Part shown: one piece after another, positions 11,380 through 24,027 of the stretch
Numbering within the stretch: the first letter of the stretch is position 1
How the letters are laid out: every line of letters begins with the position of its first letter
Assembly (NCBI GenBank): GCA_009760855.2
Contig: WPIO01000018.1
Coordinates: forward strand, 2,727,501-2,787,500
Source of the DNA: Cristatella mucedo
Taxonomy: Eukaryota > Bryozoa > Phylactolaemata > Cristatellidae
Direction: 5' to 3'
Length of the DNA stretch: 60,000 nt
The notes under the pieces: model-generated
The model's input: only the letters and a program-made list of their open reading frames with translations
The model's database searches: none
Told to the model about the DNA's origin: nothing
Position numbers and translations under genes: made by a program

Positions 11380-14300
11380 AGAGTCGGCATACACATACCC
11401 CCTCCGCCATATCAGAGAAGTGCAGATCATTGCAGAAATGCGGATCCACCTCATTGGACGCATATCAGAGAGGCGGAGACCTTTACGTTACCTGTTGCTA
11501 AGATGCCGTCGCCCACCAACAAGGTCGCAAGCAACCGCGCGGCAAAGTGAGCAGAATCAATTAGGGAAGCGATCAGCGTCCAGCAGCACTTTGTACGGAG
11601 CACCAGGCAGGGAAGCAAGCTACAGCGGTCACAGGCTCCACGACGGCAAATGTCGGCGAAAGAAGGACGAACACTTCGTACCAGTCTCCGGTCAGGGGCT
11701 AAGGTACCGGAAAGGTGCGCATCGCCAGCAGCCAATTGCAAGCTCTCCTGAAAAAGACGTCTGGCTTCCCATGCCCGGGTGCGTCGGGCTTAGCGATGAT
11801 TTCACCGCACGGAGCTTCAGCCATTTTCTGCACCTCTGCGCTACGATGGTCACCCTATCGCCCTCGGCAACTTCTAGAGTAATCGCAGTAGGTTCACTCC
11901 AGCTGCCGGCATGGGCGCATTTATGGTAAATATTTATGGTAAATTGCTTAGCTTAGAGTTTGCTTCAGAAAATTGTACCGTTTAACAGTACTTACTTAGT
12001 TATTGTGGCTCTGTGGAGCTTAAGACGGAGATACATCCGTAAATATCGATTAAATATTCTCTGCGTATTACAATTTTATAGCCGACAACTGGCGCTCTTC
12101 TATTAAAGATAATACTTTTAAAATTTATTTTCATTAAACATATTCTATAGCTTTCCATTATACTTGAAATGAGCTGCCATTTCGCTGTTTTGCATGCCAA
12201 CTTCTTCTTATGTTGATTACAATATTAATTGTATAATGATACATTTATTTTCTGCGGTTTTACCTTGAGCATTGATATTCCACACATACGGTATGCATTA
12301 AAAAAATTTTCTTATTAAATTTTGTATCACCTCAGTTACTGCATTGTGCGAAGAGTTCTTTAAAAAGTTCCGCAGCGTTAGTTCTGTCAATTATGGTCTT
12401 TTCCCATATATTTTGTCTTTCGCTAGCACTTGATAATGCATCACGATCACGTGTTGACGAGCAGGCTTGCATGCGATTAACTTTGTTCACAAATCTTCGA
12501 CAGGTCTTACAAATAATTCGGTCTAAGTCTCACTTTGTGTAACTAGTCTAATTTTTCCACAATTTCTTGCTTGAATCAGGAGTAAAATAAAAGTTTCCTG
12601 AGATGAGTCAAGCTGACTTGAATTTGAAGTTCGACGTTGGAGCTCACAAGGGTTAAACTTCCGCGAACATCTTGACGTGAATTTCTCTCTAGCACAACTA
12701 CATACTTCAAGTGTATATTAAAAAACCTCTTTCTCAGCCGTTCTGTGATTCAGTGCCCTCAGCTTCAAGCCTTAGGCGGATACGTTTCATACTCGATCTT
12801 CCCTCCAAATCTGTATGTAGTACCATGGCATTACACAATTCCTTTTCAGAATACGTGCAGAGAGATCATTATAATATGATAATACGTACATAGAGAGATA
12901 ATTAGCCCTCTTAGAGTTCGTTGTACGTAAGTTGTATGATCATCATCATTACCATTACAAGCTTCAACGACATCGGTTTGTGGCAAATTGCCCCGAGCAC
13001 GGCAGCGCTCTTTTGTGCTTTATTGGTACGTATTGGTATGGTACGTGTCTACAGAGGTCTGCATAGCACACTTGAATGTAAAGCAGTTTTTTGGTGCTCC
13101 TGCGAGAACCAATAGACTTCGTTCCGTGAACCAAAGAGAGTGGAAAGCATAGGTGAGTCTGGTGTTCGGCTATTTCGCCACAGCTGCCTGTTACGCACTA
13201 ACAACCTGGTCGAAGTGAAGTTTGGTAAAATTATTTTTTGTTTGGTAAAATTATCTATCAGGTGAAATTACTGAAATTCATAAATACTTCAAAGATTAAT
13301 ATCTGGACGTGCTCGCGATGATAGAGCGAGGCACGAGGTTTATAAAAATGGCCTGAACTTTAACTTTTAGATATGGATTTTGTGACTTCAGCCGCGTCAA
13401 GCGTTTCAATTAAAGGCGAGACACCGTTCGGGCAGCAACGACGTGTCGCCAAATGGCTGGCGCTCGGGGTCACTCTCCTTTTTTCTCACAGCGAACACAC
13501 TATTTCTCGCAGCGTGTAACAATGCGAGGCGAGCTCGCATAGCGCCTCTTCACTGTTGCAGCAACAGCCATTGCACTGACATGCCAAGTGCTGGCGATGG
13601 GCATCGCTTCGTGATTCCATTTTCTTGTCGCGTTTCCAAGATCCTCAGATGAAACTTCGAAAGTCCTTAAGAAAACCATTTCGATTCATCGCTTTCGATT
13701 TGTCGCGTTCTGGTGCTCACTGGTGCTGCTGCCTGATTTTGCGATGGTCCATGCAAGCAGACGCAGACGCAATTTTTTCAGTCTATATCCCTTCTTCTAT
13801 GGGACTGCGGTTTCGCAGCAGCAGCAAGCGTGCAATTGCAGGACTTTTTATCCTATGCGATGTGCATTACCCGCTCACGATACTTAGTTCTCAGAAAGCC
13901 TCTATGACTAGTGTTTATGAAAAAGCCTCTTTCTGGCATTGGCAGATCAAATCGTAAAATCTCCAAATTAAATAGAGAATGTTTGTATACATGTACCACC
14001 AAGCGCAGTTATCACTGTGTTTTGTCGAATGCTGTACTAATTCAAAACCAAATTGTGTTTGGGTAAGTTTTCCAAGTTCCTCTGAAAGCCTAAGCGGCTT
14101 TCGGTAGTATGTTTCGAAAGAAGTGTGTCCCGGATGAGGAATTAGACAGTAGAATTAAAGTAGAAAAGCATTCAAGGAAGTAAATACTTAAAAAATTATT
14201 AGCTATGAAGAACAGCCAAGAAACCAGATAAGACACACCATTGTTTGTTCCATCATCAGAGAACTACGAAGCGCAAGAATTGTGGTGGTATTTTCCGCAT

Positions 14301-14560
14301 TCTTGGACCTATGAAGAATATGTTTTATTGGCTAGAAGCTTCAAGCGAAAAAAGGGAGAGCTATTTTGACTTTGGAATGAAACTTGAGGCGATCTGGCTG
14401 CAACCTCCCTCTTGTAAATAAAGCGTTGTATCATAATTAAGTCAGGTAAAAGTAGTTTGTCACCTGTATACCTTATGCCATCCCCAACTATGGTCTTCAC
14501 GTTAGTTAATATTTTGCCCTGACACAGCTCAAGTTTTTAAGGTTAAATATATAAAAAATA
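11380..14560. other. no recognisable gene
   Basis: The first 550 bases are GC-richer, with a 169-codon frame (11420-11929) that I do not recognise. The rest is AT-rich with short frames. Small direct repeats occur (TATTTATGGTAAAT at 11921-11945; TTTGGTAAAATTAT at about 13220-13255). Confidence 0.55.
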
Positions 14561-14562
14561 TA

Positions 14563-14705
14563 ATTCATTTGTATTGCGCCCCAAGAGAACTTTATTTCTA
14601 TTCAGGCTCTTCACATATGCCTCGGGGCTCTAGCCCACGACCTCAGTCAGACCTTGGTCGGGGTCGAGCACCTTAACCGCACTACCAAACCAGCTCGCTA
14701 AATAT
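14563..14705 (-). mobile_element. SINE2, tRNA-derived
   Basis: The plus strand has TTTGTATTGCGCCCCAAGAG, TTCTATTCAGGCTCTTCACA, GGGCTCTAGCCCACGACCTC and GAGCACCTTAACCGCACTAC then CAAACCAGCTCGC. On the minus strand this is a tRNA-like head (AGCTGGTTTGGTAGTGCGG), B box and LINE-like tail. An AT-rich stretch borders the 3' end. Confidence 0.85.
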
Positions 14706-14869
14706 TCAATTGTTTAAAAGTCTTTTAAACCGTCAATCGTTCGACCGATAAATTAAAAGATTGAATCGTGAGATCCCAGAGAAAGAAATATAGCCGAGTC
14801 GCTATTTTTCCTATTTTGTACAAGATTCTCCAATAAATAATCAAATAATCATTAAATAACTTTTGGAAA

Positions 14870-16430
14870 ACATTGACAAGAGTTGATTATCAGAAAAAGT
14901 CAGGATTCCAGCGACACTACTTCACTGAATCAGCTCAACTCCGTGTGACCAACGGCATTCTGGCAGCAACGATGATGGTAGCTCCACTGCTCGGGTCCTA
15001 CTCAATCTAGCAGCTGCGTTTGAAACTACAGATCACAACACTTACGCGGGCCAAGGAAAAAGGCAATCGGTCTGGTAGATTCGTGACGTGGTTTGAATCT
15101 TACAGGTCTGAACCTGTCTACTCCTTGTCAGTTCGTCAAGTCTATTGCAGCAGACCACTCACTCTGTGTACTTCCACAGCGGTCAGTTTGGGATATTTGT
15201 ATGTCTCCCGTTTATACGGAGCCTCTTGGAGAAGTTATATGGACCCACGGCCTCGGCGATCAGATCTACTTCCAAGATACTTAATTAATTAATTGTCATC
15301 TATCTAAACCGTCGGGATCAGCGACCGCGGCCGTGAATAAACTGAATGTCTACTGCACTGGCCGACATTCGATCATTCGATCATGGATGTCGGCCAGTTT
15401 TTTAGGCTGTAACGCCGATGTAACTGAACCCCTATGCTAAGGATACCCAAAGTGTACGACTGGATTAATGAACTGTGCGTTTCTAATTTGTGGTGCTATA
15501 AGATGACCGTCTTGATATTGTTTTCCCTTGCAGCTTATGAATGCGCCTTAAAAGATATTTGGCTCTCTTAGGGTGCTATACAAGGGTCTCATTGTTATTA
15601 AATTTGTATACGCTCGTAATTTAGTAATTTCGGTGCCCTATAGGATAACTGCTTGAAGTTTATTAGTTTCATCCGGACGACCCTTGCCTACAGCTACTCA
15701 TCGCGTTTAGTCTCTTGGCGACTGGGTAAGCTTTAACACGCTGGCTGGCCAAAGATCTCACTAGCTCTCCGTATCACTCTCGACTGGGCTACTGTAACTC
15801 AATTTTGGCTGCGCTACCTAATAAGTCGTTTAGCCACTGGGGCTGGTAGTGACTATGAGTCAAGGTCTGTGACAAAATCCTATAGGTTCAGGCATGCGCT
15901 GGAGGAGCTGCAATGGCTGCCGATTGATCAACGGATCCAGAGCAAAACTCCTACACCAACCCACGAGGCCCACTACGGCTCGGCTCTTTCATACCTAGCT
16001 GAGCTGCTGCAACAGTTTCAGCCTCCTTGTGCCCTCTGTTCCTGTATGCACAATAAATTAGCTGTTCCATTCCTGCGCTTAAAGACAGTTGGCGACAGAA
16101 GCTTTAGCTCTGCAGGTCTCTGACGGTGGAACTCGCCTCCACAATTCTTACGCAGCAACAACTACTCTTCTGCTGCCGACTATGGCTCACCCTTTCCAGT
16201 GGTCCTGAGCTGCTACTTTTATGCTACTCAGTACCCCAAGTGCTCTACTGACTCTGCTATACTTCCCACGTTCTCTTTGTTGCGTGAGATGTAGTCTCTT
16301 GGCTACTGAATGCCTACCGAAAGCCGCTTAGGCTGTGGGTGCGCTATACAAAACTCTCCTGCGTAACATCCCATTAGTCTTTATGGCTTTGTGGAGTTAC
16401 AAATGGAGATGCATTGCATTTGATTACACT
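14870..16430 (+). mobile_element. LINE A copy, decayed, with an internal insertion
   Basis: RT blocks appear in several frames: a diverged FQSG...TESALLRV block near 14900-14960, TWFESYRS (15090) and VLPQRSVWDICMSPVYTEPL (15160-15220, compare GVPQGSVLGPLLFSIYTQPL). A KPSGSATAAVNKLN and IRSWMS block (15310-15400) also matches. The C-terminal part resumes at about 15650 with LEELQWLPIDQRIQSK, SYLAELLQQFQPPCAL and NKLAVPFLRLKTVGDRSFSS. The LINE A 3' UTR follows, to about 16430. Positions 15440-15640 match a different LINE's 3' end. Numerous stops show it is dead. Confidence 0.85.
15440..15640 (+). mobile_element. LINE B-type 3' end inserted in LINE A
   Basis: The segment contains TTGCAGCTTATGAATGCGCC, TTAAAAGATATTTGGCTCTC and TTAGGGTGCTATACAAG, the shared LINE B/SINE2 3' tail. 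It separates two collinear parts of LINE A. It therefore looks like a later, strongly truncated insertion in the same orientation. Boundaries are accurate only to some tens of bases. Confidence 0.6.
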
Positions 16431-16439
16431 CCTCGTGTC

Positions 16440-16645
16440 CTCTGTGGAAATACCTCAGGCCTTCCCATTCTTTCGCTTAAAGACTGTTGGCAACAGAAGC
16501 TGTCGCTGCCGCAGGTCCTACTTGAGCTCTGAACTCGCTGCCGCAGTGCTTGCTCAGCTTCTTCGACGCATATTCTCGTCTGCTGCTGCCGATCCCTTCC
16601 AGCCGTCCAGAGCTGCTACTTCCCAAGCTGCACACTTCCTCTAGT
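16440..16645 (+). mobile_element. second LINE A 3' fragment in tandem
   Basis: TTCTTTCGCTTAAAGACTGT, the GCAGGTCCTA word and CGTCCAGAGCTGCTACTTCC match the LINE A C-terminal coding region and following bases (compare 56300-56460). The stretch follows directly after the 3' end of the copy at 14870-16430, so two fragments lie head to tail. The 3' UTR is not present. Confidence 0.75.
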
Positions 16646-16649
16646 AGGC

Positions 16650-18970
16650 TCCGGCGAGCGCCGGTACTAACGGCGCTTACTGGTTGCCAGCGCGCGTGGA
16701 TACAAAATCCGGCCAAAGCCTCTGCACAGAAAGCGAGGGTTGGCTGATCGGTAGCGCTACTACGAGCTGAGCCGGTTCGAGAGCATTTTACGCTGCTTCA
16801 AATCCTCGGCTGGTGGAATAATTGCGCTCGCCAACGAGCCTAGCACCTTCTTTGATGTAGCCTATTGGTCGGCCGACTCGCGAGATCGTATCGTCTGTCC
16901 GAGCGATCGCCTCAAGTTATTCTAGATTATGAGTAGGTCTTGCTGTCCAATGAACCAAGTCGCTCGCTCAGACTTAATTAATGAGTCCTTGCAAATCTTT
17001 CTGGCTAGAACCGCTCAACAGATTTCTCCTGACGCCATATTAAAAAACCCGCTGAAGCGAATTCCCGCTAGCGCGGCTGCCGCTGAGAGCTGCTCCTGTT
17101 CAGTCTGGGGGTAGGAACTGCCGCCCACCCACCTTGGCTCCACTAACTTTGCTACCCCCACCCCCCCCCGCGTGTAGCGAATGGTCACGAAAGTGTTGGA
17201 TAATTTACTCCAAACTGAGCCGTAGTCTCATGCTGATCTCATTACTTGTGACTTTATTGGAAAACGTTGAACATGAAAGAGATATTTCTCTATTAACCTG
17301 AATGAGTTGCATACTGAAAGAGATCTTGATTACTTAAACGATGTAGTAGCTGCCTCCTGTACCAAGCTTTGGGATTCATAGAAATCCCTGAAACTTCAGA
17401 GCATCTGAAACTTCGAAACTTCAATGATTTCTGAAGCCTTGCTTAACAAAAATTAAGCAAATTTATTAACAACATTCTTCTGACCATATATGAACTAGGA
17501 ATATAGGCTCATGCCCCGGATTTCATGGGACAGTACTGCATATGGACACTGTAGTTTTGATTCGCACATCAGAGAGCCAGCCGGTGCCCAACACCAACAG
17601 TTTAATACCACGCACTGAGCCCAAGGGCGCACGGCTCCCTTCGGCCCCTACTCGCACTCGACTCCCGGCCACAACTCCTCCTGTGAGTCGGCGGGAGGAC
17701 AAAGGCGGCCTGTGGATAAAGCACAGCCGTCAGACCACAGCCGTGCACTGGCCTGTCCCCAGGGCCACTACCGGTCTGCCTGCACTTGCAGTGTGCCGGC
17801 GAGCCCAGCGATCTGAGCCGTGCACAGGGAACCACAAACCACAAGAGTAACGATGCCCTGATGGAAACGAGTAGGTCGAAATCTGTAAAAGTAAAAGGTT
17901 ATAACTATCCACCGTAAATGTCCCGGCTAATCAGCCATCTGTCGACAACAATGCTGAGGCTGCTAAGAGGCTGAAACTTGAGCGACGCTTAGGACGGCAG
18001 CACGGTTGGCCTCGCTAATGCTAATCTAGAAGATTTCAAGGGCGATAAGATGACCAATATAGCAAAGGGATATGTTCTTGTTGAGTAGCTCCATGAGTTG
18101 AAATAGGGAAACAAGATATGGGCGGCTTTATAGAGGAACCAGATTATAAGATTACACACGACGGCGTTGAAATGATAACGCACAGGTATTTAGCATATTG
18201 CCCTTGACTGACAATGCGAGAAACGAATTGGTCTTTCTTCATGTGCCGGTTAAAGCATCTGCGAATCCTGTGACTGTCGTAACTTGTTTCGAGACTGCTG
18301 CAGGACAAACTGTCGAGGTTATGAACTCCCGTTCTGATCGCCGACGATCGCGGCCTTAGATCGCGCTATGAACATTGTTCTGCTTGTGTCTGCATTACGA
18401 GCACCGTGCTTATTGCTAACTCTCGTCGCGTGCTCGATGAAGAGTCTCGTCTATGTGACGATGGGCCGCACAGCGATATGACTATACAGTGTATGCTGCT
18501 GCTTTGAACTGGCGAGGAGCCAGTGCCTTTTTCAGACGCTCATTGTGAACTACCTACTGTGCATTACACCTGTGCTTTACGTGTTTACAAGAGAGCACTC
18601 CTCTTCCTCTTCGCATTTTTCCGTACTTTTGTTGCGTTCCGTATTGTGTGCGCGTGTGTGATACTGTCTTTGTCGCTTCTTCGGCGATGGCTCGATTAAC
18701 TGCTCTACTGGGTGAATGCAATGCCACTATGTTTGTGCACACGCACGGCAACCAACTTGTTCGGCTGAAACCTACCAAACCAGCTTGCTGAATCAGCGTA
18801 TCGCACAAGCGAGCGAGTTGAGCTTCTTGTTTCAATTCGCATTTACTTGAATTTCCATCGTCTCTTGATAATCTGCCACTGAGTGCGTGCTCCAAAGAGA
18901 CGTTTGACTCGACTTTGCCTCCTTTACCCAACAGACAGTTTGACTCAATTTAGGACACACAGGACTTGAA
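16650..18970. other. no recognisable gene
   Basis: A C-run lies near 17156-17170. A 102-codon frame at 17542-17850 has no motif I recognise. Slightly open frames near 17900-18400 could be relics of an unknown element. Confidence 0.5.
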
Positions 18971-18974
18971 TAAA

Positions 18975-19157
18975 TAAATAAATCCTAGCTGATTAAACAG
19001 CCTCTTTTTGTATAGCGACAGAAGAGCCTGTACGGCTATCACCACCGCTTACAGTGGCGATAAAGAATCACCCACCGCAGGAATCGAACCCACGACTTCG
19101 GGACCGAGATCGTGAAAGCAACCGCCTTAGCTAGTGTGCCATCACGGCATAATGCTA
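18975..19157 (-). mobile_element. SINE1, tRNA-derived
   Basis: This is the reverse complement of the 11205 copy: B box as GGAATCGAACCCACGAC and A-box region as CAACCGCCTTAGCTAGTGTG. The 3' part reads CTAGCTGATTAAACAGCCTC then TTTTTGTATAGCGACAGAAG. A short AAATAAATAAAT run lies just outside the 3' end. Confidence 0.9.
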
Positions 19158-19159
19158 AG

Positions 19160-20780
19160 ACGATACAAGTTATGAACCTGATAAGAGAGGTTAGCTAAGC
19201 GAGAGCGTTAATTGAGCTGGCAAGCGAGAGGTGCAGCATTAATCGCTCTTGCAGCGCGGTCCAGCGACTCCTCTCGCTCCTCTTTTCGTTGCATGTAAAC
19301 ATTCCCTTCTAGTTTGAGATAGTTTTAGGTATCTATTAGTTATAGCGTAGCTGCAGCTCAAGCACTCGCCTGTCTCTGGTCACGTGAAGCGCTGATGGCT
19401 TTAGAATAATATGAAAATCCGAGTCCTCCGGAGAAACGTTGACGCCCAGCCTTTTATGACAATGGCCGTCGGCGATGAAGATAAAGACGAGACAGCAACA
19501 ACGACAGCTTCGAAGGAGGCACGTGGCGAAATTCACGGGAGTCCTTTTATGTAGAGGAGAACTTGACGCGTTGGCTAAGCCGCACGCTGAGATCTGCCGT
19601 ACTAGAGCTTTATAGTAGTCAGGCCGAGCGAAGACGGCTTTAATTTTGTCGTCGCCAGAGCAGACGGTCGCGGGCACCTCGTCGCGCCGCGAGCGTCCGA
19701 GCTCAAGCCAGCGTTCCTCGCCCTCGCCTTCGCCTTCGCGTCGTCGAACGCGGCGAGAGAGCCGTCGGAAAAATGCGGGAATGAGACGCCGACTAGAAGA
19801 GACGGCGGTGGAGCGACGAAGCGGTGAACGACGACAAGTAAGCTTGCGGGCAAACGGATGTGGGCGGGACTGGGGGCACGCCGCCATCGTCGGCGAGCCG
19901 CCTGGCGTGGGCGCACTGGGGAGTGATCGCCTCGAGTCAGCCAGTCGGCGCGCTTGCTGACCGGCTCGCGCGCGAGAATGTCGCCGCTCAGGTCAGTCGA
20001 CGCCCGCGCGCGCAGACGAGTCTCCGGAAGCGAACGAGCGCAGGCGCGGCAACGAGCGTCGCCGCGGGGAGCCGCCGGCCACGACAGTCGGCACAGACAG
20101 CTAGACAGATAGACAGAAAGGCAGACAGAGGGGCAGACAGAGAGAGAGAGACAGACAGACAGACAGCTGCGGGCGCCGCTCAAAGGGCGTACGCAATTCC
20201 AGCGCAGCCTCGGGGCTGCCGGTGCGGCTATCAGAGACGGCCGCTGCGCTGTCGGCAGCCAGCTGGCATTTGCTGCCGAATTTATCTCTCCGCATGCGGC
20301 GCTCGGGGGGGGTCTCGAACGCCCTGAGGAGTCGCCGTCGGCGGCATGGGTGCTGAGCCCGAGGCGGAGTCCGGCGTCTGGCGGCGCCTTCGCAGGCGTC
20401 TCGCGCCAAACGACGCGCCGTCCGCACGTCTCGCGCCGAAGCTGCGCTTGCGCGTTAACCGGCTTGCCGCCGTCCAGCGCCGGCGACGAAAGGTCGCAGC
20501 TGGCTGGTGAGGGAATGACGCCGATCGGTGGCTGATGGAGCTCGCCTAAACAGTAGAAAACTACCTGCACGTGCGGTTTATAGGCAGAAATGTAGCGGTA
20601 CGCCAGGCAAAAAATGCATTGGTCATCGGAGAAGAACGGGGCAGATGTTACACGTGTATATCGGCATTGAGCTGCAATTGCTTGCGCACTCTGCGACTCC
20701 TCGAGACAGGTCTGATCAACGAAAGCTAGCAGCGGACACATGAGCCGCGGCGCCATCGCACGCACAAGCAGAGGCGGGGT
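19160..20780. other. CpG-rich block, no assigned gene
   Basis: GC- and CpG-dense from about 19640. A minus-strand frame of 387 codons (20765-19602) and shorter plus-strand frames coexist, as expected for GC-rich DNA with few stops. None has a recognisable domain. A CAGA-rich tract lies at 20100-20167. A CpG-rich promoter region is possible but unproven. Confidence 0.5.
20100..20167. repeat. CAGA/GA-rich simple repeat
   Basis: Imperfect CAGA and GA units in a GC-rich setting. Confidence 0.9.
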
Positions 20781-20784
20781 CGCA

Positions 20785-22015
20785 CCATAGTTGCGATACG
20801 CTGCGCTATAGCTGCCATTTCCACAATGAATGTCAGAAAAGTGCGAGCTTTGATTTCAAATTATGCAGATAGTGTTACGGGTTTATCCAATAAATTTCTT
20901 GCAATTGCCGCTTGTGCGTTGTAGTGCTATGGCCCCAAACGGTCCCTGATCAGCCAGCCTTTATAGACATTCGAACGGAGTAACCGCTGCCATTTTCACA
21001 AAATATTTCGCACAACTGAGGTTTAGATTCCAAATATGCAAACAGTTTACCAAGTTTATCCAAAAAAGTTCCATGCGATTGCGATTGCGCGTTCTCATGC
21101 CGATCTCCTCCGATGGCTCGGCCCAAATGGCAGCCCAAAACATTAAAAGTGCAATCAAGCTGCCACTTAAAACAAAGCCTCGCGGCACTGGTTTTAATTT
21201 CAAATGATAGTGAACAGTATGTCAAGATCACCAACTAAATATCAGCCGATTGGGCTTGCACGTTCTCAAGCTATTGCCTCTGATGGCCCGGCTCAAATGG
21301 CTGCCATAAATAGTCAAACAGGGATACAGCTGCCATTTCAACAAAAAGCTTCGCTAAACTGCCGCTTTGATTCCTCGTGACAGAAAACAGCTTTCCGAGT
21401 TTACCCACCAAATTTCACGTAGTTTCGCTTGCTTGTTCTCATGCTAAGGCCTCCGCCGGTGGCTCGGGCCATCCTGCCTTCATAAATATTCATATTTCCA
21501 CATTGCGGCTATTACAACTATAGGCGTCGCGCTGCTGCAGTTGTATAGAAAATGGCGATCCGGATTAGCTCATCAAATTGCACGCGGTTTGCGCATTTGC
21601 CTACTTGTACAATTGCCACCAATGGCCCCGGCTCAACGAGCCGTCCGACATTTTCGGACTGCGATACAGCTATCATTTCCGCGATAGGGATCGCTCAACC
21701 GTGCTTTTGAATTCAATCTATTGACCGCAGTAATCCGGCTTTACCCAAAAAAGTTCGTGAAATTTCGCATGCTCGTTCTCACGCGACGACCTGCAATGGC
21801 CCGTGCATGCTGCCGTTAAATTCAAACTGTAATACAACTGCGCTTTCCATAATAGGCGTCATGCAACTGCTGTTTTGATTTCACTTTACAGAAGACAGTC
21901 ACGGTATAGTGCACGGGCGTTCTCACGCTCTCATGGTCTCTCATGGCTCAGGCCAGCCAGCATTCCTATGCATTCGAACTATCATACAGCAGCCATTTCA
22001 GGAAAGCGTAAGGTG
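20785..22015. repeat. diverged tandem satellite, about 170-bp unit, locus 2
   Basis: About seven units of the locus 1 repeat. Anchors GCTGCCATTT and variants occur near 20811, 20986, 21159, 21329, 21507, 21669, 21838 and 21989 (spacing 150-178). Each unit carries CGTTCTCATGCTA- and GATGGCCCGGCTCAAATGGC-like words. Units differ considerably from one another. No ORF is conserved among them. Confidence 0.85.
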
Positions 22016-22524
22016 CTAAGTAACGTGCGCCGCTGCGGGTGCGTCGGTGTATTACGTAGCTAGAGGCACGAGCGTCTTCTGAGCAGACGTGGATGAAGCC
22101 GTGGCTACAATGCATAAGCATCCCATTTTCAGGGAGTTGCCTTGACTGCCTCGATAGAGCTCGACCCGAAGGACGTCAGATATTGTTGGTTTTTGTTTTT
22201 GTCGTGGGGTGTATGCGGCGCGTACCGGAGTTTGATTGGTCGGCTATCGTACGTTTATTCAGGACTCGAGGTAGAAGCAGTTCGTCCTTCATGTCAGTCG
22301 ACCAATTTGAAACCTGACCCAAGAAGCGGTGAAATAGTAACCTAAACCTAAGGGAAATCGGCACAAAATGGGCGCCGATTTAGGATGAAAGCCGATAGTG
22401 TAAACGCTGCTTCATGGAGAAACGAGTCCGCCGCCGCCGCTCGCATAGCAGCTAAGCAGGAGTTCTGTCCGCGTGTCTACTACTCGTGGCTCTCCAGCCA
22501 TGAGTAAATCGGTCGGCGCTATGC

Positions 22525-22710
22525 TCGGTGAGCCGTGATGGCACACTAGGTAAGGCGGTTGCTTTCACGACCTCGGCTGCAAGGTCGTGGGTTCGATTCC
22601 TGTGGTGAGCGATTCTGTATCGCCACTGCAAGCGGTGGCTGATAGCCGTAAAGGCTCTTCTGCCGCTCTACAAAAAGAGGCTGTTTAATCAGCTAGGATT
22701 TACTTATTTA
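22525..22710 (+). mobile_element. SINE1, tRNA-derived
   Basis: GGTGAGCCGTGATGGCACAC, TAGGTAAGGCGGTTGC and GTGGGTTCGATTCCTGTGG form the tRNA-like head; GCCGTAAAGGCTCTTCTGCC and CTACAAAAAGAGGCTG form the tail. Collinear with the other two full copies. Confidence 0.9.
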
Positions 22711-22714
22711 CTCT

Positions 22715-23340
22715 GCGTGTGAAATGCGTGCTCCTTTCTGAGCACGACGACGACGGAGCTGTCGCGGATGCGCGCGCATTTCTGCAACAGCGAGCAATGC
22801 GTGCCGCCAAAGCTGCGCGCCGTTCTCGCCGGCTTGCGCGCGTTTTGAGCCGGGATCGGCGGCGTGCGAGCTGCTGGCACGCATTGTGGTTCTCCTCTCC
22901 CAAGAAAACCAATTAGATTAAGAATAGGGGCCAGTCGCGCTCGATTCCCTCCGAGCTGCTGCTGCTGCAACCTGTTAATTAGTGGAGCATAGTGTGTTCA
23001 CTAAAGACCGAAATTTCCCCGAGGTGAAATTGATTGAACTTAAGCGGCGTCGCTGAGAACGCGGCGGCGGCGGCACTCTGTGCACTTGTATTCAAGCTGC
23101 TCCCAGGTTCTCTCGCGACCCCGGGCGCAGCCAGTCCCAACGAGACTACCATTCAATGCCAGCTAACAGTCAATTTCCTCGAGGGGGGGCGGCAGCCATT
23201 GCTACGGCGTGGACTGCAAAGAGGGCCGTGTTGATTTTCGTAAGACTTGTCGACACTCACGCTATCACAGGCGTTGCACAGCTCTCTTTTGTACTAGTGG
23301 CCGGAATAGCAGCAGCAGCAGCAGTAGCAGGCCCTCTCGT
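22715..23340. other. no recognisable gene
   Basis: GC-richer sequence with a short AGC run near 23310-23330. No motif seen in any frame. Confidence 0.55.
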
Positions 23341-23350
23341 CCTTCCTTCG

Positions 23351-23529
<179 letters not shown>

Positions 23530-23670
23530 ATATAATTAATTTGTATAGCTCCCTTAGAGAGCTTAATCTCTATTCAGGCGCTTCACATATGCCACGGGGC
23601 TCGAGCCTACGAACTCGGCCAGATCTTGGTCAGGGCGAGCACCTTAACCACTTGGCCAAACTAGCTAAAT
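23530..23670 (-). mobile_element. SINE2, tRNA-derived, beside a long TA repeat
   Basis: Best copy of the family: TTTGTATAGCTCCCTTAGAG, GCTTAATCTCTATTCAGGCG, CTTCACATATGCCACGGGGC, TCGAGCCTACGAACTCGG and GAGCACCTTAACCACTTGGC. The tail is the LINE B 3' end. A 175-bp TA repeat is joined to its 3' end through a short TTTAATATAATTAAT link. Confidence 0.87.
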
Positions 23671-24027
23671 CGTATGGCAATAATTACCGCTGCGGTTTCC
23701 TTCCTACCGGCACTCGACTGCCTTTGCGTACATACGCGTTTGCTCTGCAGCTCACAAACTGTGGTCATCGGCGCCAGCCACTCTCGAGGAACGACGATGA
23801 CGACACCTTTGGGTCTGCTCCACACTTCCAACAACGGCTGCGATTCGCTGTCAGCGCTCTTTGCGTGACTTTTCAGCTCGGCCCGTCGCTAAGACCCCTA
23901 GCGTCCTCTGCCTGCTAAAGGTTGAGTCCCTGTTAAGGCAAATTATTTGGTAGCACGAAGTTCTAGACCTTCTCAAGTTGTAACCGTAAAACTACGTGCA
24001 ACATTGCCAACGACGGACGAAATGGAT

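Noticed and set aside
19602-20765. 387-codon minus-strand frame
   Set aside because: GC-rich DNA has few stops, plus-strand frames overlap it fully, the composition is Arg/Ala/Pro/Ser-rich and part of it is encoded by the CAGA repeat. No domain seen.
20785-22015. CRISPR-like array
   Set aside because: The repeats are about 170 bp and diverged over their whole length, with no short constant repeats and unique spacers; the sequence is eukaryotic.
11205-22710. tRNA genes at the B-box sites
   Set aside because: The same tRNA-like heads occur in several copies with a common non-tRNA body and tail, and no full cloverleaf can be closed. They are SINEs.
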